Shown here: positions 34,900-48,778 of the stretch, in pieces
Position numbering within the stretch: position 1 is the first letter of the stretch
How the letters are laid out: each line of letters opens with the position of its first letter
Source of the DNA: Costus lasius
Lineage: Eukaryota; Streptophyta; Magnoliopsida; Zingiberales; Costaceae
DNA: 64,000 bases
Direction of reading: 5' to 3'
Assembly (NCBI GenBank): GCA_027563935.2
Contig: CM050450.1
Span: 5,191,957-5,255,956, forward strand
Notes under the pieces: generated by a model
What the model saw: only the letters and a program-made list of their open reading frames with translations
Told to the model about the DNA's origin: nothing
The model's database searches: none
Position numbers and translations under genes: made by a program

Positions 34900-35690
34900 C
34901 TATTCGGTTTGAACCGAATTGAATCGGTTTGGTTCATACTGAATCGATTTAATTTCAATTATAAGAAACCGAACCTAAACTGAAATGAGGTTAAACCAAA
35001 TTAAAATCGAACCGAATAACTCAGTTCGGTTCGGTTTAAATTAAGGGAAACCGAATAAGGGCAGGTTATCGTCACCGTGATTTTTGAGTTCATAGTCGCG
35101 CGCACTGACGGATGGCTAGTTCTGTGTCGGGAGCATCGACAACGAGCCCATCCTTTTTCCCCTCCTCTTCCTTCCCTCCCCTCAGCCATGGCGCTGCTCC
35201 ATGCCCTAACCCTAAGCGGGTAAACTTTCATCCCTCTGCGGCTCTACGAACCCCAAGCACAGACGTCTACGCTTTGCGCCTGTGCCTTAGTGTCTTCCTT
35301 TCCCCCGATTCGCGGTTCAGGCGCCTCCGCCGGCGGGAAGCGCCGGATGCAGTTGGATTGCATCAACTCTGTGCGGAAGCTCCAGCATCGCGAGATCGGC
35401 GGCTTCCCCCGCCGAACTGAGGAGAGCTGGAGACTCGAAAGTCGGAAGGAATAGGGGAAGCCGCGGAACTGGCGAAGCGAATGGCGGAAGCCGGAAGCTG
35501 TGGGGCAAAACTTGGAAATCGGAATGGCCGAATGGGGGTCGGGACTCAGGGGATTCCGAATTCGGCGAGTGGCAGGGGACTTCGGGTTTTTTTTTTTTAA
35601 TTTTTAGAATGGGCCCGGCTACAATCAATGTCATTGACTCATTGTTGAATATAGAAAATCAGAAATTGAAATCGGTTCGGTGAATAGCAA
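34900..35690. mobile_element. Candidate non-autonomous transposon with CGGTTCGGTTT ends
   Basis: The left end CTATTCGGTTTGAACCGA pairs imperfectly with the complement of the right end (CTATTCACCGAACCGATT, about 35685). The first 160 bp repeat AACCGAA and TTCGGTT in both directions. The centre (35110-35450) is GC-rich and gene-like: CGCCGGATGCAGTTGGATTG continues as a short frame, probably a captured fragment. No transposase and no certain target duplication were found. Confidence 0.4.
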
Positions 35691-37002
35691 ATAGCAATCG
35701 ATGCTTGGTTTTGGAAGTTTTGTCATAAAGATAGTAGATAAAACTAAGGATTCTCTCCTTACTCCCTTCTTTGTTCCCTTTCCTTGCTTGGTTTTGGAAG
35801 ATTATAGTCTATAGGTTGCAGCGTCAATTACTTACATACTAGTCCTGATTTGTAATACATACTAGTCCTGGACTATACTGTGCTTGGTACCAAGATAGCC
35901 GGTCTTGTAACCTGAACTAGTGTCTTACTGTGTTAATCCATCTAAAGAAGGGTTCATAAGTATTTGAAAAACTGCAAAGTAAAAAAAATGTTCGTACTCG
36001 ATGCTGTTGCACTCTGAGTGAACTAACGAATCCAATCTTCTAAAGTAAGCTAGACGAACTTAGCTTATTATCTTTACTACTTGTACCATTAATTGTAGCA
36101 TTTGATGTCCAAGTTAATTATGTAGCTGAATTCGTAATTATAATATAATGTCATTCTATTCGTTTTCCACTCACAAAACTGTCAATGAGCACTCGTCTAC
36201 TACTGTTAGGGGTGGGCAGAAATTTTCTGATCTAGTCCAACACCAAACCCCTTCCTCTAACCTATAAATTGCTAGCCCTGTCCTTATTAATTGTTTGTCT
36301 ATGTCAAACGAATTAAAATTAATTGTTCGTCTATGTCAAAAAAATTAATTCATTTAAAGAGGGATTTTCGCCCTCGAGACGCCAAATATCAATCTACAAA
36401 TTTCCAGTGAACAAAAATATGTCGGACAAGATTTCTGAAACGTAATGTTTCGTTCACTGTGACAACGACCCACAAAGGTTTTTTCATATGAGAATAATTT
36501 AGCCTGACTCACCAACATTAATTTTTTTTAAAAAATAAATAATAAAATACTTCCTGCATCAACATTTGTATCTTCATTAATGTGCCTAAGTCCCAGAATA
36601 ATGGTTAATCCATGAAAGAATCAAATGATTCCATTGGAAGAAACAAGCAGAAAAGCTATTTAAGAAATCAGACTTGCACCAGCATTTCAATCTTCATTAA
36701 TATGCCAATTTGAGTGCCAGAATAATGGTTAGGTTAATCAATAGCAGAATCAAACGATTCCATTGGGAGAAATAAGAAGAAAAGTTACTAGACAAATCAG
36801 GATAATCAACCGAATTACCAAGTAATAGAAAATAACAAAATCAGCACTAATTTAGTCAATATCATAACTCCCAAAACAATTCCCCTCGGAACAGAGTTGG
36901 CGTAATTGCAATATTAAGCTCTCAAACACGGCAAAACAAGAAGAAAGAGTGCGCTGATAGGGAAAAAAAAATTCAAGAAACAGGAGTTCTACTTGTAATC
37001 GC
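35691..37002. other. 3' flank of the eL20 gene
   Basis: AT-rich. It contains a tandem duplication (36551-36799) and no recognisable gene. The part nearest 37003 is expected to be the 3' UTR of the minus-strand eL20 gene. Confidence 0.5.
36551..36799. repeat. Tandem duplication, about 120-130 bp unit
   Basis: CTTCCTGCATCAACATTTGTATCTTCATTAATGTGCC (about 36551-36669) recurs in diverged form at about 36670-36799. Both units share CCAGAATAATGGTTA and GATTCCATTGG(A/G)AGAAA. Confidence 0.75.
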
Positions 37003-40000
37003 CTACATGAACAGATTAGGGCGGGATGCCTTGAAGGTCGTCTTCAACTTTCTGGTAGGCGGACGGACTTTCTTGAAAACAAGAGGGAACTTAATCTTGG
37101 AATCGTGGAATTGCTTGGTGCTTTCGCGCTTACAGAGCTTGGAGGGGATGGTGGCCGTCTTTATGATCTGGATGCAATGGTGCCTGACCCGGTGACGGGA
37201 TGCCATCTCATTGTACATCTGCTCCACAGCACCATTCAGTGTGGTATCCCTGTACTCCTTGTACATATTGTGGTAACCAGTTCTGCTCTGGTACCGCAGC
37301 CAGATACCGTAGTTCTTGATCTTTGTTGGTTTCCTCTCAAATATCTGCCAGAAAAAAAATCCTAGAAGCATGAGACATGGCTGTTTCAGGTCCCAGAGTC
37401 TTAGCGCTTCTACTTGTTTAGTGAAGATTAACAGATCAATGTAAGTAAAAAACTGGTGAATTTCTGAGCCATTCTACATCAAGCTGCATTAGACTCTAGA
37501 CAACATAGCATCGGTACATTGTCAGAATGAACGATACAGTAACGTATAAATTAGGTGAACGGATTGCAAGGTAAGTGGAGGACCTGCCTCCCGCTTTGGC
37601 TAATCTTATTCGAGCTGATGTCACCTAGTTGTTTCCTTTCTTATTTCACAAAAAAAAAAAAAAAAAAAAAAAGTGGGTGCACAATAACAGATTTGGCGTA
37701 CTCCACTTGTATCTCCATTAAAAATTAAGTCATATGGAAATGAATATCAGATGAAAATCAGTATGGATTGACTGAAACGTACCAAAAACCAAAAATTTGG
37801 AAGAGATTGAAAGTTCTCACACAACTCCTAGTCGAAGTTGATGACAAGGTTCAGTCTAGGTACGTTTGTGTAAACATTGATTAAGAAGATTTGAATTGAT
37901 CAAATCAAATTGCAACGATCCATATAAAGCCGGAGACATACTGCATTTTGTTCAGCTCCTAAAATCAACCATTCACGTACTGACCAATCAATGCAAATCA
38001 TGAACCCAAACATAAGCAACCAAACCAAGGCATAAAAACAAAGGTTGAGAACGTGGAAAAAGCTAAATGGTCAGTTCTTAAAATCAACTATTTATATAGC
38101 GTCCAGTTCGCATATATCAATATTCAAAAACACCACAATATGAATCGACTAAAACAAGCATGGACGTGAATAATACCAGAATGAGAAATAAGATATATTA
38201 GATCAGCTATCAAGGGAAAAGCCCACCAAAATAACGTTGGCCTTGAAGAATTCAACAGAACATATATGATATAGACAAAATTGGCCAACAAACTGTATAC
38301 CTGCTATTTTAAAATTAGACCAAGTGTATACAGACTCTCACACCACCAAAGATGCACATGAATTCCAGGTACATCGAGATACAATGGAAGAGTCTGAATG
38401 ACAAATCATCCTACTTTAGCTTCAAGGGAACGAATCAAATGGGCAAAATGGAAGCCCAAAGACCAGATTAAGAAGCATTATCGTACAAAAAAATATTTAA
38501 ATTCAATATTGTAAAATAATTTCTCAAAAGAAACCTAATTGTTCGAAAAATATAGCATGTGACTAAACAAAATTACTTCGAAAATCAAAGAATCAAATTA
38601 TTATGTGTTCACTTTGAAGAAATGAGAAAATGACTGATCTTAAAACTCATAGTATTGAGCAACAAATAACTCTCACGCAAGGAAAATAACAGCAAAAGTA
38701 CTACTCGCATACGGAGAAAAAACTGCAAATATTAATGTGGATAACATAGAAGGGCAGCACATGGTGGATAACCATATAATGTGGAGGTACTCAAACCAAA
38801 GTGAAAAACAGAATTAAACAAGATAGAGACACTAGATTCATCTCATTTTTAAGTTATCAACTTCCTCATTTGTGCATTAATCACAAAAGGCAGCAGTCTC
38901 AACCCTTAAGGAAAAAATTAGAAAAAAATATTCAAAGCCAGACAAATTCAATTTAAGAGCAACGAGATCATAAGAGCACATGTTGTGTAAAGCTCTATGA
39001 TGAAAAAGAACAGAACAAACAAAACTAGGTACAATTTAACAAAACCAAGTGATCAATTAGTAATTACTATAAAATTCCATCAAAAACAATAATTTGCATT
39101 TATTCAACCCTGTATTCATGTAAAGGATGCAGCCAAACCACATTTTTTTTTACCTTTTATCGAGTACAAGTTTAGGTCTTATATGTCCCCCTAACATTAA
39201 AATAATAACTAATAAAAATTTAAAAAAATCCGAAGTCACTCTTAATGACCAAATTAGAACGGTAACAAATCAGAGTTCACTCCTAATCACATAGCTCTCC
39301 AACCATAGTAAATCTGGGTTCCAAGGGATATTGATGAGAATGAATTAGTTTCTATATATATATAGCGAATTTGGCTTATTTATGATGAATTCATGTGCCT
39401 ACTATATTTAATAAGGCTAACAATTGGTTTTTTCATTCAATACTCCTCATCACATAGGATTCATGTACTAAACAAACGGCTAAGTTGTTGTAAATGAGAA
39501 ATAGGTAGAAAATGATAAGCAAAACCAATTAACATATAAGGCGAGCAAAGAGCTCAGAACAAACCTCGTTAATGGCGAGAACTTGGCCATTACTTTTCTT
39601 CACCTTCTTTAGCTTTCTTAAGAAGTACCTGAAGTTCCAACAATTGAACGGGAGGTCAAACACATTGGCAATTACGAACTAAAGTTTAGTTGACAAAATG
39701 TAGGATCAACCAGGAATTACCAGAACTTAGATTTGGCTCTGACTTCATTCGTCGCCCATAGCTTCATACGGTAAATCTTCGGGTGCTCCTCCGTTTCGGT
39801 CGGGAGTGCTCGACCGACCACCTGATACTGATGAAACTGCCACCGACCACGAAAATGAACAATTTAGTGGCCCAAAAATATAAAAGGATGCATCATTACC
39901 ATAAAAAAATTGAAGGAGAAAAATCAATGGCGGAAGAAAACACCAAAACCTAATAAGCTTCCTAAGAAGAAACAGCCATAGAATCAGATCAAACAGTGAA

Positions 40001-40113
40001 CGCGTCATTTGCATCAACTAAGAACTAGATTGCTCAACATTAACAGATTCTAAATGCATTTTACGGATGAAGGAACGATTCGATCAACGTCCAAATACCC
40101 TAAAGTTGCCCAT
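37003..40113 (-). CDS. RPL18A: 60S ribosomal protein eL20 (L18a)
   Basis: Predicted exons on the minus strand: 40099-40113 (only MGNFR), 39721-39836, 39565-39628 and 37003-37344, total 537 nt and 178 residues, the family length. The protein reads [80 protein letters not shown] and ends KASRPNLFM. eL20 is a structural protein of the cytosolic large ribosomal subunit. The very short first exon was placed by phase and by the MxxFRFHQYQ start of the family, with donor GTATTTGG and acceptor GTGGCAG. The 2.2-kb last intron (37345-39564) is unusually long and holds an A24 run (about 37649-37672). No lesion was seen, so the gene should be functional. Confidence 0.92.
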
Positions 40114-42003
40114 CAATGCTGAGACCTCCCGCCGCCGATCCTGCAAGTAGCTGCTTCCTCCTCCAAACCTCTTTCTGGTGAAGTGAGATTAATATAGTCG
40201 CGAGCCCTAAGCGGCGGGCGATTGCCAAACCCTACTTCCTATTGATTCTATTTAGCTCCATAATTGGTTAGAATTACGGAAAGGGCACAGAGTCAGGTGT
40301 TGGGCTGGGTTCGTTCAATAGGTCAGACTCGAGTTAGTGCTTAAAATAAGTGGGTCCGATTTGGTTATAGCGTTAATAAAATTTCACATGGGAAGAATTA
40401 TAGTGTTATTGTTCTGGTGTTCGAAAAAAAAGTATTATCTAAGGAAATACTATTTGGAAAAGCACTAGCTATATATTTTGGTTATATTATTAATATTGTT
40501 AAGCTAATTATTCTTTTAAGTCAAGAGTTTTGATTTTTTTTTTTTTTACAGCCTCTTCTATATAGTGTCATCTTATTATCATAATACTTAATACTTATTT
40601 TAAAAACAAAATTTACCTTATATTGTTTATACTTTGCACAAAACAAAGCTACTCAAACCTAGATAATTATAGGATCGACCAGAGTTTCCACCTCTTAAGT
40701 CAACTTATTAGGTCAAAAAAAATTAAAATTGAATTATCTAATCTACTCCAAAATTCATGCCATGATATTTCATGGAGTGATGAGGGTCATGGGCCAATCA
40801 ACCTATAATGAGCCTAGGTCATTCTATTGCAATCAAATTTGTCAAGACCACAGTAAATTTAGTTGGTATACTCCAATTCAGCCAAGGGACAATTTTATCA
40901 AGTGATACATGTCATATGCCAACTTAGTTGGGATTATAAATGCCAAATGAAAGCAAGAAAAAATTTCAAAACAAATTCAACGGTGAAGGAGACAGTTAAA
41001 CAAGCAAATGTCATATTATCAATTGATCAATGGTACAATCAGCTACACTAAGCCAATCTAAGCCTAGTTTAATGTTAATCGTATTCTCACATTGCTGGTC
41101 AACAACAAGAGACCTCTTCAAAGGCCAATTTGACAATAAAAATAATTAGGGTCAAAACACTTACCTTGAAATTAAGAATGAATAATGATTTGAACACTCG
41201 ACAATGACATTATTTGAGACAATCCAATACGACTATACACCATATTATATAAATACTCCCCGTGATAACATGTCTCCAACTTGAAGATAGAATTGTGCCC
41301 TATCAATAGCATGACCTGGCCATAAATCATAAAAATAAAACGTAACACTACCTTGTCGCCTTATAAATAGAGATTAAGTGTTTACATTTCAAAATTTTGT
41401 GTGCATCTTTAAGATAATATAGCATAACTTGATTCGAGCAAGTTAGCCATTAAAAGGGTAAAATTCCGGAGGCTCGGGAAGAATCAACAACATTCGAGAA
41501 AAGGAACTATGGAAAAAGTTCCTGTGGAGGCAAAGCTAGAATCACACAAACTCACAAAGGGTACAATTATAAAATAATCATGATTCTATAGTGTATTAAT
41601 AAAATTTTATCCTAATACACGAGCTAAGCCGCCTTCAATTAAAATTGGCATTATAGAACTATTTTATGCAAAATAAGGCACGGTGTTTATAAATAATTTA
41701 GGCTATAATGGATTCCTTGAGAGTTAAATACTCGAGTAAACAATAAAAAAAACTCAAACAGAAAAAGGGCATAATATCCATATCGCAATGCAAATCATAT
41801 CATACGTAAAATAGATCATACAGAAGCCAGATGCACCCACAGGTTCGTGTACAGCCTCTGTACGTATCAGATTGTCACCAAAAACAACGGCGACGGCACT
41901 TGTTAATGAGCAGGCGTCATCATACTATAAACTAGTTGAACCACCCTTGGAAGATGGACTAATCCCATTCTAAGCTCCCAAATGGAAGAAGAAACGAGGA
42001 CTT
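40114..42003. other. Intergenic: eL20 promoter side and GSNOR 3' flank
   Basis: About the first 150 bp (CTCCTCCAAACC, AAACCCTA-type motifs at 40205-40235) fit the promoter and leader of a ribosomal protein gene. AAACCCTA is a telo-box-like element common there. The rest is AT-rich with no gene. The last few hundred bases are probably the 3' UTR of the minus-strand dehydrogenase gene. Confidence 0.5.
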
Positions 42004-42006
42004 TCA

Positions 42007-42415
<409 letters not shown>

Positions 42416-42676
42416 TCATGTCAACCTGATTAGTTTACGTAGCTCGGTTTGGAAGATGTCCCAAAAATAAAAACTTTAGAGAGCTGATAGATGTGTGACA
42501 AACAAAAGTATATGATTCACAAATTATTCATTTCATCAGAGCACATCTCTGTACAATCTATTCTAACCGTGTTCTCAAAGATATATATCCAAGAAGCATA
42601 ATGTCTTGGCAGTTTAAACATGAACACTTCAGAAATAGAATTAAATACAGTAAAATATAGAGGAAAAATTAATTCA

Positions 42677-42874
<198 letters not shown>

Positions 42875-43301
42875 TTAGATGAAACATCATGAATCTTGCA
42901 ATAGGATAATGCCAGGAATATTTAACAATTAGAAGAAAACACCAATGAATCTTACAATAGGATAAAACCAGGAATATTTTAGTATTAACTTGTGGAAATA
43001 TCTCAACATGAAATGTCTAGCAGAAATAAAGAATTACTTAATCAACCAAATTGCCCTTTCTGGTTTGTATCAGCATGCATTTACCTAAACTCTTTCTAAC
43101 ACCTGGAATTAGGTGTGACAAGAAGTCATGTTCAGTTTCTCATGTGTAATCGTGTAAATTTATATGAAACAATATTTAATGATATAAAACTTTTCTAAAC
43201 ATTATTAAAAAGTATACACGTTCAAATAATAAAGAATTAAAATCTCTGACATGGTCTTCCATGGTAGGTTTTAGATATTTTGGTCTAGTTTAGATAGATT
43301 A

Positions 43302-43616
<315 letters not shown>

Positions 43617-43658
43617 CTATGAAAAAAATGTGAACCATGATTGATTTCTCAATTTTCA

Positions 43659-43793
<135 letters not shown>

Positions 43794-43875
43794 TTAGTAG
43801 AAAACAAACATTTTGTTCTAAAACAAGCCAGATAATAGAAAGATGAGATGACAGAGCTTGAACTGGAACATAGGT

Positions 43876-45850
43876 TTTTAAAAGCTAATCCTTCGACATA
43901 CCAATACAGACCATACTGGTGTACCAGTGTATATGATTATATATACACGCATATACATATTTATACACATATATATTCTATGTATTGATGCTACAACGGA
44001 CCAGTATATAAGCCCAAGACTAAACAGGTTTTTAAAACCTTAAGTGAGTCTAGTAACAGACGCAGCCCCAAAATGAAGAAGCACTTACAAGTACTAGCAA
44101 GAATTTTAGAGATATCTTATTCATTATGTTGTATACTGTATGCAGCCATACATATTAGGGGAAGCACAAGAATAGTCAATTTCTAAGTTCTCAAAAACAA
44201 AACAAAACAAAAAAGAAGAGCGAAAAAAAATCAACTAGCTGCGAAGGGAGTAGAAATCTTAATGAAAAGTTTCAACTAGCTGCAAAAGACCTGCATAGTT
44301 CTTCCCTCTATGAAGGTCTGAGACTGGGCCATCTGATCAAGTCAACTAAGACTAGACTCGTCTGATCAGAATAGACAATAATAAATTTGTCTTTGCTATT
44401 TTGATCAAACCTGTGAGTAGGAGGGAATGTTAGAGCCTAATACCCCACAGAGAAGTAAACTTGGCAGACCAAATTTCTATAGGAAGAAAGCATGTTACAT
44501 ACTTCAGAAATTAAAGTAAAAATTAAAAATGAAACGAAATAAATGTATGCTAACAAAAGAAGTTAGAAATTAATGAACTTTTAAGATTTTTTGTGACGTG
44601 TGTATGGTATACGGTTGGATCAGAGTTCAAAACTATCAGTGCATACCAAAAATAGTAAGCACGATACATTATGATTTAAACATAACCTGGTGCATAAAGC
44701 ACATGTTATGCTACTAATATACTAATATAATATTTTGTAATATACTATAGCATAGTGTACCCTATCTAAGTACGCTTACTATAAAGCAATGAATATACCA
44801 ATATGTCCGATTGGAATCATAATGTATACGAACTTGGACCAACACTTTAAACAAGGATTTAAAAACTGATCTATTATATCTCTTGGTACAAGCGACACAT
44901 TATGGTCCGACCTCATGCTGATATCGGTATAAGGCCAACACTGTATATATATAGTTATGCATATAATTTATTTTAGTGGTATTAACTAGTATTACTGGTA
45001 CCATTTGTTAGTAAAAACCATTACGGACCCGTAAGCCATGATTTAAATCATGGTTTAGGTCTTCAAAATCTCAAGGAATCTAACTGTGAACCTACAAGGA
45101 CTTGTTTATAGATCCACTCAAATATATTTTGTTTGAGATGAAAGTTTTATTCATTTTTTCCCAATATTCCTATATTTTATGGGACTTGTGTGGTTGTTGA
45201 ACACTATGAACATGTTGGAGATTTTGTCCAAGTATAATGAGTTTTTTTGAAAAGTGTAAGCATTATGAGTAAGCTTTGCAAAAAAGACCTAGTGGGGTTG
45301 TACAGTGTACACCTAGTCTAAAGAAGAGTTGTGTGAAAAGATTTGATAAATATATGTGGTGGTAGACCACCAAGTTTTCACTTAGCTTTTTTTCTCTTCA
45401 TTACCCTTCTTCTTATCCACCAAACACAATGAGCAACCCTCTTGTTTTCCCTACATAACAACCTAGCTAGAAAATTCACCAAGATTCCAACAAGGGAAAG
45501 GATGAAAAGCATAAGGGAAAAAAGGAAAAAGGTAAGACATTTTCCTCTCCTCTTTTCTCATGGTGAAATAGGTTAGTCTAGCCTCTTCTTTGAATCAAGA
45601 TGGAGATAAATTAAAGTCTATTATGACAAATTTTACATGTAATAGAATTTTACTAAAAAGGATGAAAGTCTAACTCGATGCTAGATCATGGTTTTAAATA
45701 TCACACTTTGTAATTGTAGCATTCTATTATCTATATCAACATCCGGTACTCCAGTACTGGCAGTAGCGGTCACTGCTAAAATATATATTTTAAATATAAT
45801 TATATATAAATATGGTACTAACCTTGTAATACAAACAGGTTTTTGAATAC
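43876..45850. repeat. Intron 4: three short related AT-rich inverted-repeat segments
   Basis: Segments at about 43876-44040, 44851-45060 and 45688-45850 are each bounded by (A)GG(T)TTTTAAA-type ends and contain GGTAC(C/T)A(G)TA with TATACATATA tracts. They look like diverged copies of one small MITE. No coding sequence was found between 43781 and 45900. Confidence 0.4.
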
Positions 45851-45899
45851 TTATGCCAGATAAGTTTATTATGGATGAGATAAATTTTATTTCTTTTTC

Positions 45900-47300
45900 A
45901 TGTAGGAAAATGTGGCTCGATGTGTTGGACAGAACCGCACTCCACTGAGTTATTACTGGTTGGTCGATTATTAGAGTGGATGTTAGGTGGACTGAGTTTT
46001 AAAGTGATAGTCTATAGGTTAGCCTAGATGATACCTATCCACCAAGGCCAATGGATGTCTATCGACACCTAGCTAACTAGGTGTGGTACTTATGGGCATG
46101 CATGTGAATGTTAGTCACCATAAGCAATAACAATATTAAAATGTGAGAGATAAACTTAACTCCAGAACTAACGTGAAGGTTAGAAGACTCACTGTGGGGA
46201 TGCTGATTTTTCACTTATTGTCAACTCCAGATTCATCCTTGGTGCATGTATTTCAAGCATAGAGTATTAAACAACAGCGAGGCTAGATAATTTGAAATAT
46301 GGGCAAAGACAATCCCTTAGAAATGCTCAAATAAAATACACTACAAACTCGTTCAGCCAACTGATTTAAATGATTGATAGCCTACTTAGTTTGAGCCCAC
46401 TTAAATTGATGGAGTTAACACAGTTCAATCAATATGAGCTGGATGAACAACCATGCAAGTTTTCTATCACATTGGCTATACTCAGAGCGCCCACATGTAC
46501 TCTCTTTTGTTTTTTTCCTTTACGTTGCACAAGTCAAACATTAGAATCTTGTTCTCTCTTCTTTTGTTTTCTGTTCTTTTTTTCTTTCCTTGTGTTGTCA
46601 TAGAAATAAACCCTCTTTTTTTTTCTTTTGTTCTTTTATTCTTCCTTTGTTCCCTTGTTGAGCAACAAATAGGTCAAAGCTCGGTTAGCTATTGCCCATA
46701 GACGGAATGAGAGGCAGGTGGCCCGGCTGGGAGGTCAACATCAAATTGTCCACCTGCCGCTCGTTTTCATGCCGTAGAACTGCGAACTAAGCTCCGACCC
46801 ATTCACTGCTAGTGGACGATTTGTAGAACAAAAGTAAAAAAAAAGTGGATTCACTTTTATAACAGCTCATGGAAAGGAAAAAAGAGAGAAGAAGATTCTA
46901 GAGTTGTGATGCATAATGAAAGGGAAAAAAAAAACAAAAATTAGGCGTAAGTTTCTGCCCACAGTGAACATGAAATGTAAGGAAAAAAGAGAAAATTGAA
47001 GGAAAAAATCTAATCTGACAGCCTAAAGAAAATAAGCATAAAAAAAAAACAAAAACAACGATAGCAAAGGAACTTATACGGTGGTTAAGCCAACTCATAT
47101 TGTTTACCTAGTTGGCTAGCCATCAATAGACACCCATTGGCCTAGGTTGTGGATATCATTTATGTTGACCTACAAGAGTCCACCATTTTAAACCCAAGTG
47201 ATATCATTCTAATAACTAGCCGACCAGCAGCGGGTGGTTTGGTCCATTCCATAAAGCCTCACCAACCTACACAACTTTTGAACCTTAAATTCCTAATTGT
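45900..47300. mobile_element. Imperfect inverted-repeat element in intron 4, about 1.4 kb
   Basis: The left outer block (about 45930-46080, with CCAAGGCCAATGGATGTCTATCGAC broken up by mismatches) is mirrored at about 47090-47250 (AGACACCCATTGGCC, GGATATCATT). Inner blocks with AGAATCTTGTTCTCTC (about 46550) and its complement (about 46885) flank a central hairpin, GAGAGGCAGGTGG...CCACCTGCCGCTC (46711-46765). The left arm carries about 300 bp not in the right. No transposase was found. Confidence 0.5.
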
Positions 47301-47468
47301 TAGGGTTGAAATGTTTATGGTATGAGACTGAATATTTAATTTTTGGGTATTTGTATTGATTATTCTTCTTTGATTATTATTAAAAATAATAATATCATTT
47401 TTTTATTTCCTCTTGCATCATATTTCAAATTTAAATTCTTTGCTTTTTTTTTTGAGCTAATGCTATTG

Positions 47469-47476
47469 CCTCTGCC
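47469..47476. repeat. Left 8-bp target duplication of the hAT element
   Basis: CCTCTGCC directly precedes the TAGAGGTGGCCA end. The identical octamer follows the right end at 55698-55705. Eight-base duplications are the hAT hallmark. Confidence 0.9.
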
Positions 47477-47835
47477 TAGAGGTGGCCAACGGGCCGCAGC
47501 CCGGCACGACGTGGGCCGGCCCGGGTCGGGTCAGGCTGGGCTGAGGGTTCACGGCCCGCAGGCGTGCCGGGCCAGGCACGGCACGGACCCGTGCTCGGCA
47601 CGACACGGCAAGAAATCGTGCTCGGCACGTCCCGCGATCACGGCACGCGGGCCAGGCATGGCACGGCACGGTATAAATTATTACCTATGTTATTTTACAT
47701 TTATACCCCCCTAAAGTATCCAAAAAATTTAAATTTATAGGTATAATTGTCTTTTAACTATAAAATTATTATTTTATTCTCTTTCAATAATATAAAATAG
47801 AGGATAAATTTGTAAATTTACACTCATTTCACCTC

Positions 47836-47843
47836 TATAAATT
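47836..47843 (+). promoter_or_regulatory. Possible TATA box inside the hAT element
   Basis: CTATAAATT lies about 130 bp before the point where the retroelement starts and is followed by AT-rich leader-like sequence and a GTTTGCAG that could act as a splice acceptor. It could have driven the RING-H2 frame before the insertion. Confidence 0.3.
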
Positions 47844-47968
47844 CTAGATAGTTTCTTACATTTTCACACACAAAATTTTTGTTTGAATTATTTTTTTATT
47901 ACATTCCTCTTAATCACGTGAGTTTCAATTACTTTGTTAATTGTGTTTGCAGTTGCAGGTGAGCACGA

Positions 47969-48649
47969 TGTCACGGACGCACTCTCTTTAGTGCTTCGTG
48001 TCCGTGCGGTGCACTACTCTCCCAGCTAAGGAGTAATGCTCAACCGATCCGAGGCAACAATCCGAAGGCAACAATATGAAGGCAACAAGCAATTGAAGGC
48101 ACAAGCAGCTTTCCCAAGACGGTGAGTAAAATGCACGGTGAAATGACTCAACCGCACACCCCACCGTTATATTATTAATAGAGGCAACAGTACAGGACAA
48201 TATTACAAGACACTAAACAGAAATTAAGTAGACACTAGACCTAACGACTTGATGGAGAGGGCAGGTGTGTGGAACCTTGCAATTTTATACTTGCATGGGA
48301 TCACAAGACTGCATTTAACCAAGGCACTACCACCCCTCTCAATACTATCCCATACACACATACTAAGGGTTGTGAGTAAAAGGCTTCACAAGGGTTGGGT
48401 AGGCTAATTTTACACATTTGAGCCCCCCATCCTGGAGTACTTGTGAAAACACAGACCCCCACGCGCGTGTACATGCCCCGGGACAGTCCCCCAAGTGCAT
48501 CGCTACCCCAATGACCAAAACGCATGGCACCCAAGTGCCAAACCCTATTTTTACATGCGTCTACCCCAAATACCCAGAGACATTACAAAAGACACATTGT
48601 CAGGGTCGGGTAACATAGTTTTACACCGAACATCCTCCGAACCCTGACA
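47969..48649 (-). mobile_element. Inverted LTR of the chromovirus (left copy)
   Basis: Read on the plus strand it runs TGTCACGGACGC to AACCCTGACA, the reverse complement of the right LTR at 53331-54010, with few mismatches over 681 bp. The usual retroelement has direct LTRs, so this copy is in the wrong orientation. The flanking pentamers (CACGA on the left, AGAGA after the right LTR) do not match. Confidence 0.92.
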
Positions 48650-48771
48650 TTCTCCCCCACTTAAGATGTCGATGCCCTCATCGACATTTTAAACTCTTCA
48701 ATCTTGTCTTGAGCATGTCGCAGCTTGTCTTCTGCTTCCCAACTACAATCGGACATTGGAAGTCCTTTCCA
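48650..48771 (-). mobile_element. Inverted copy of the 3' end of pol plus polypurine tract
   Basis: Complementary to 53209-53330 (the last codons of the chromodomain region, stop, and purine tract AGTGGGGGAGAA). Homology ends sharply at 48771, where gag sequence begins. The inverted arms therefore total about 803 bp and extend beyond the LTR. Confidence 0.9.
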
Positions 48772-48778
48772 GTAGCCT

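Noticed and set aside
37105..37365. 86-codon plus-strand frame
   Set aside because: Antisense shadow of the last eL20 exon.
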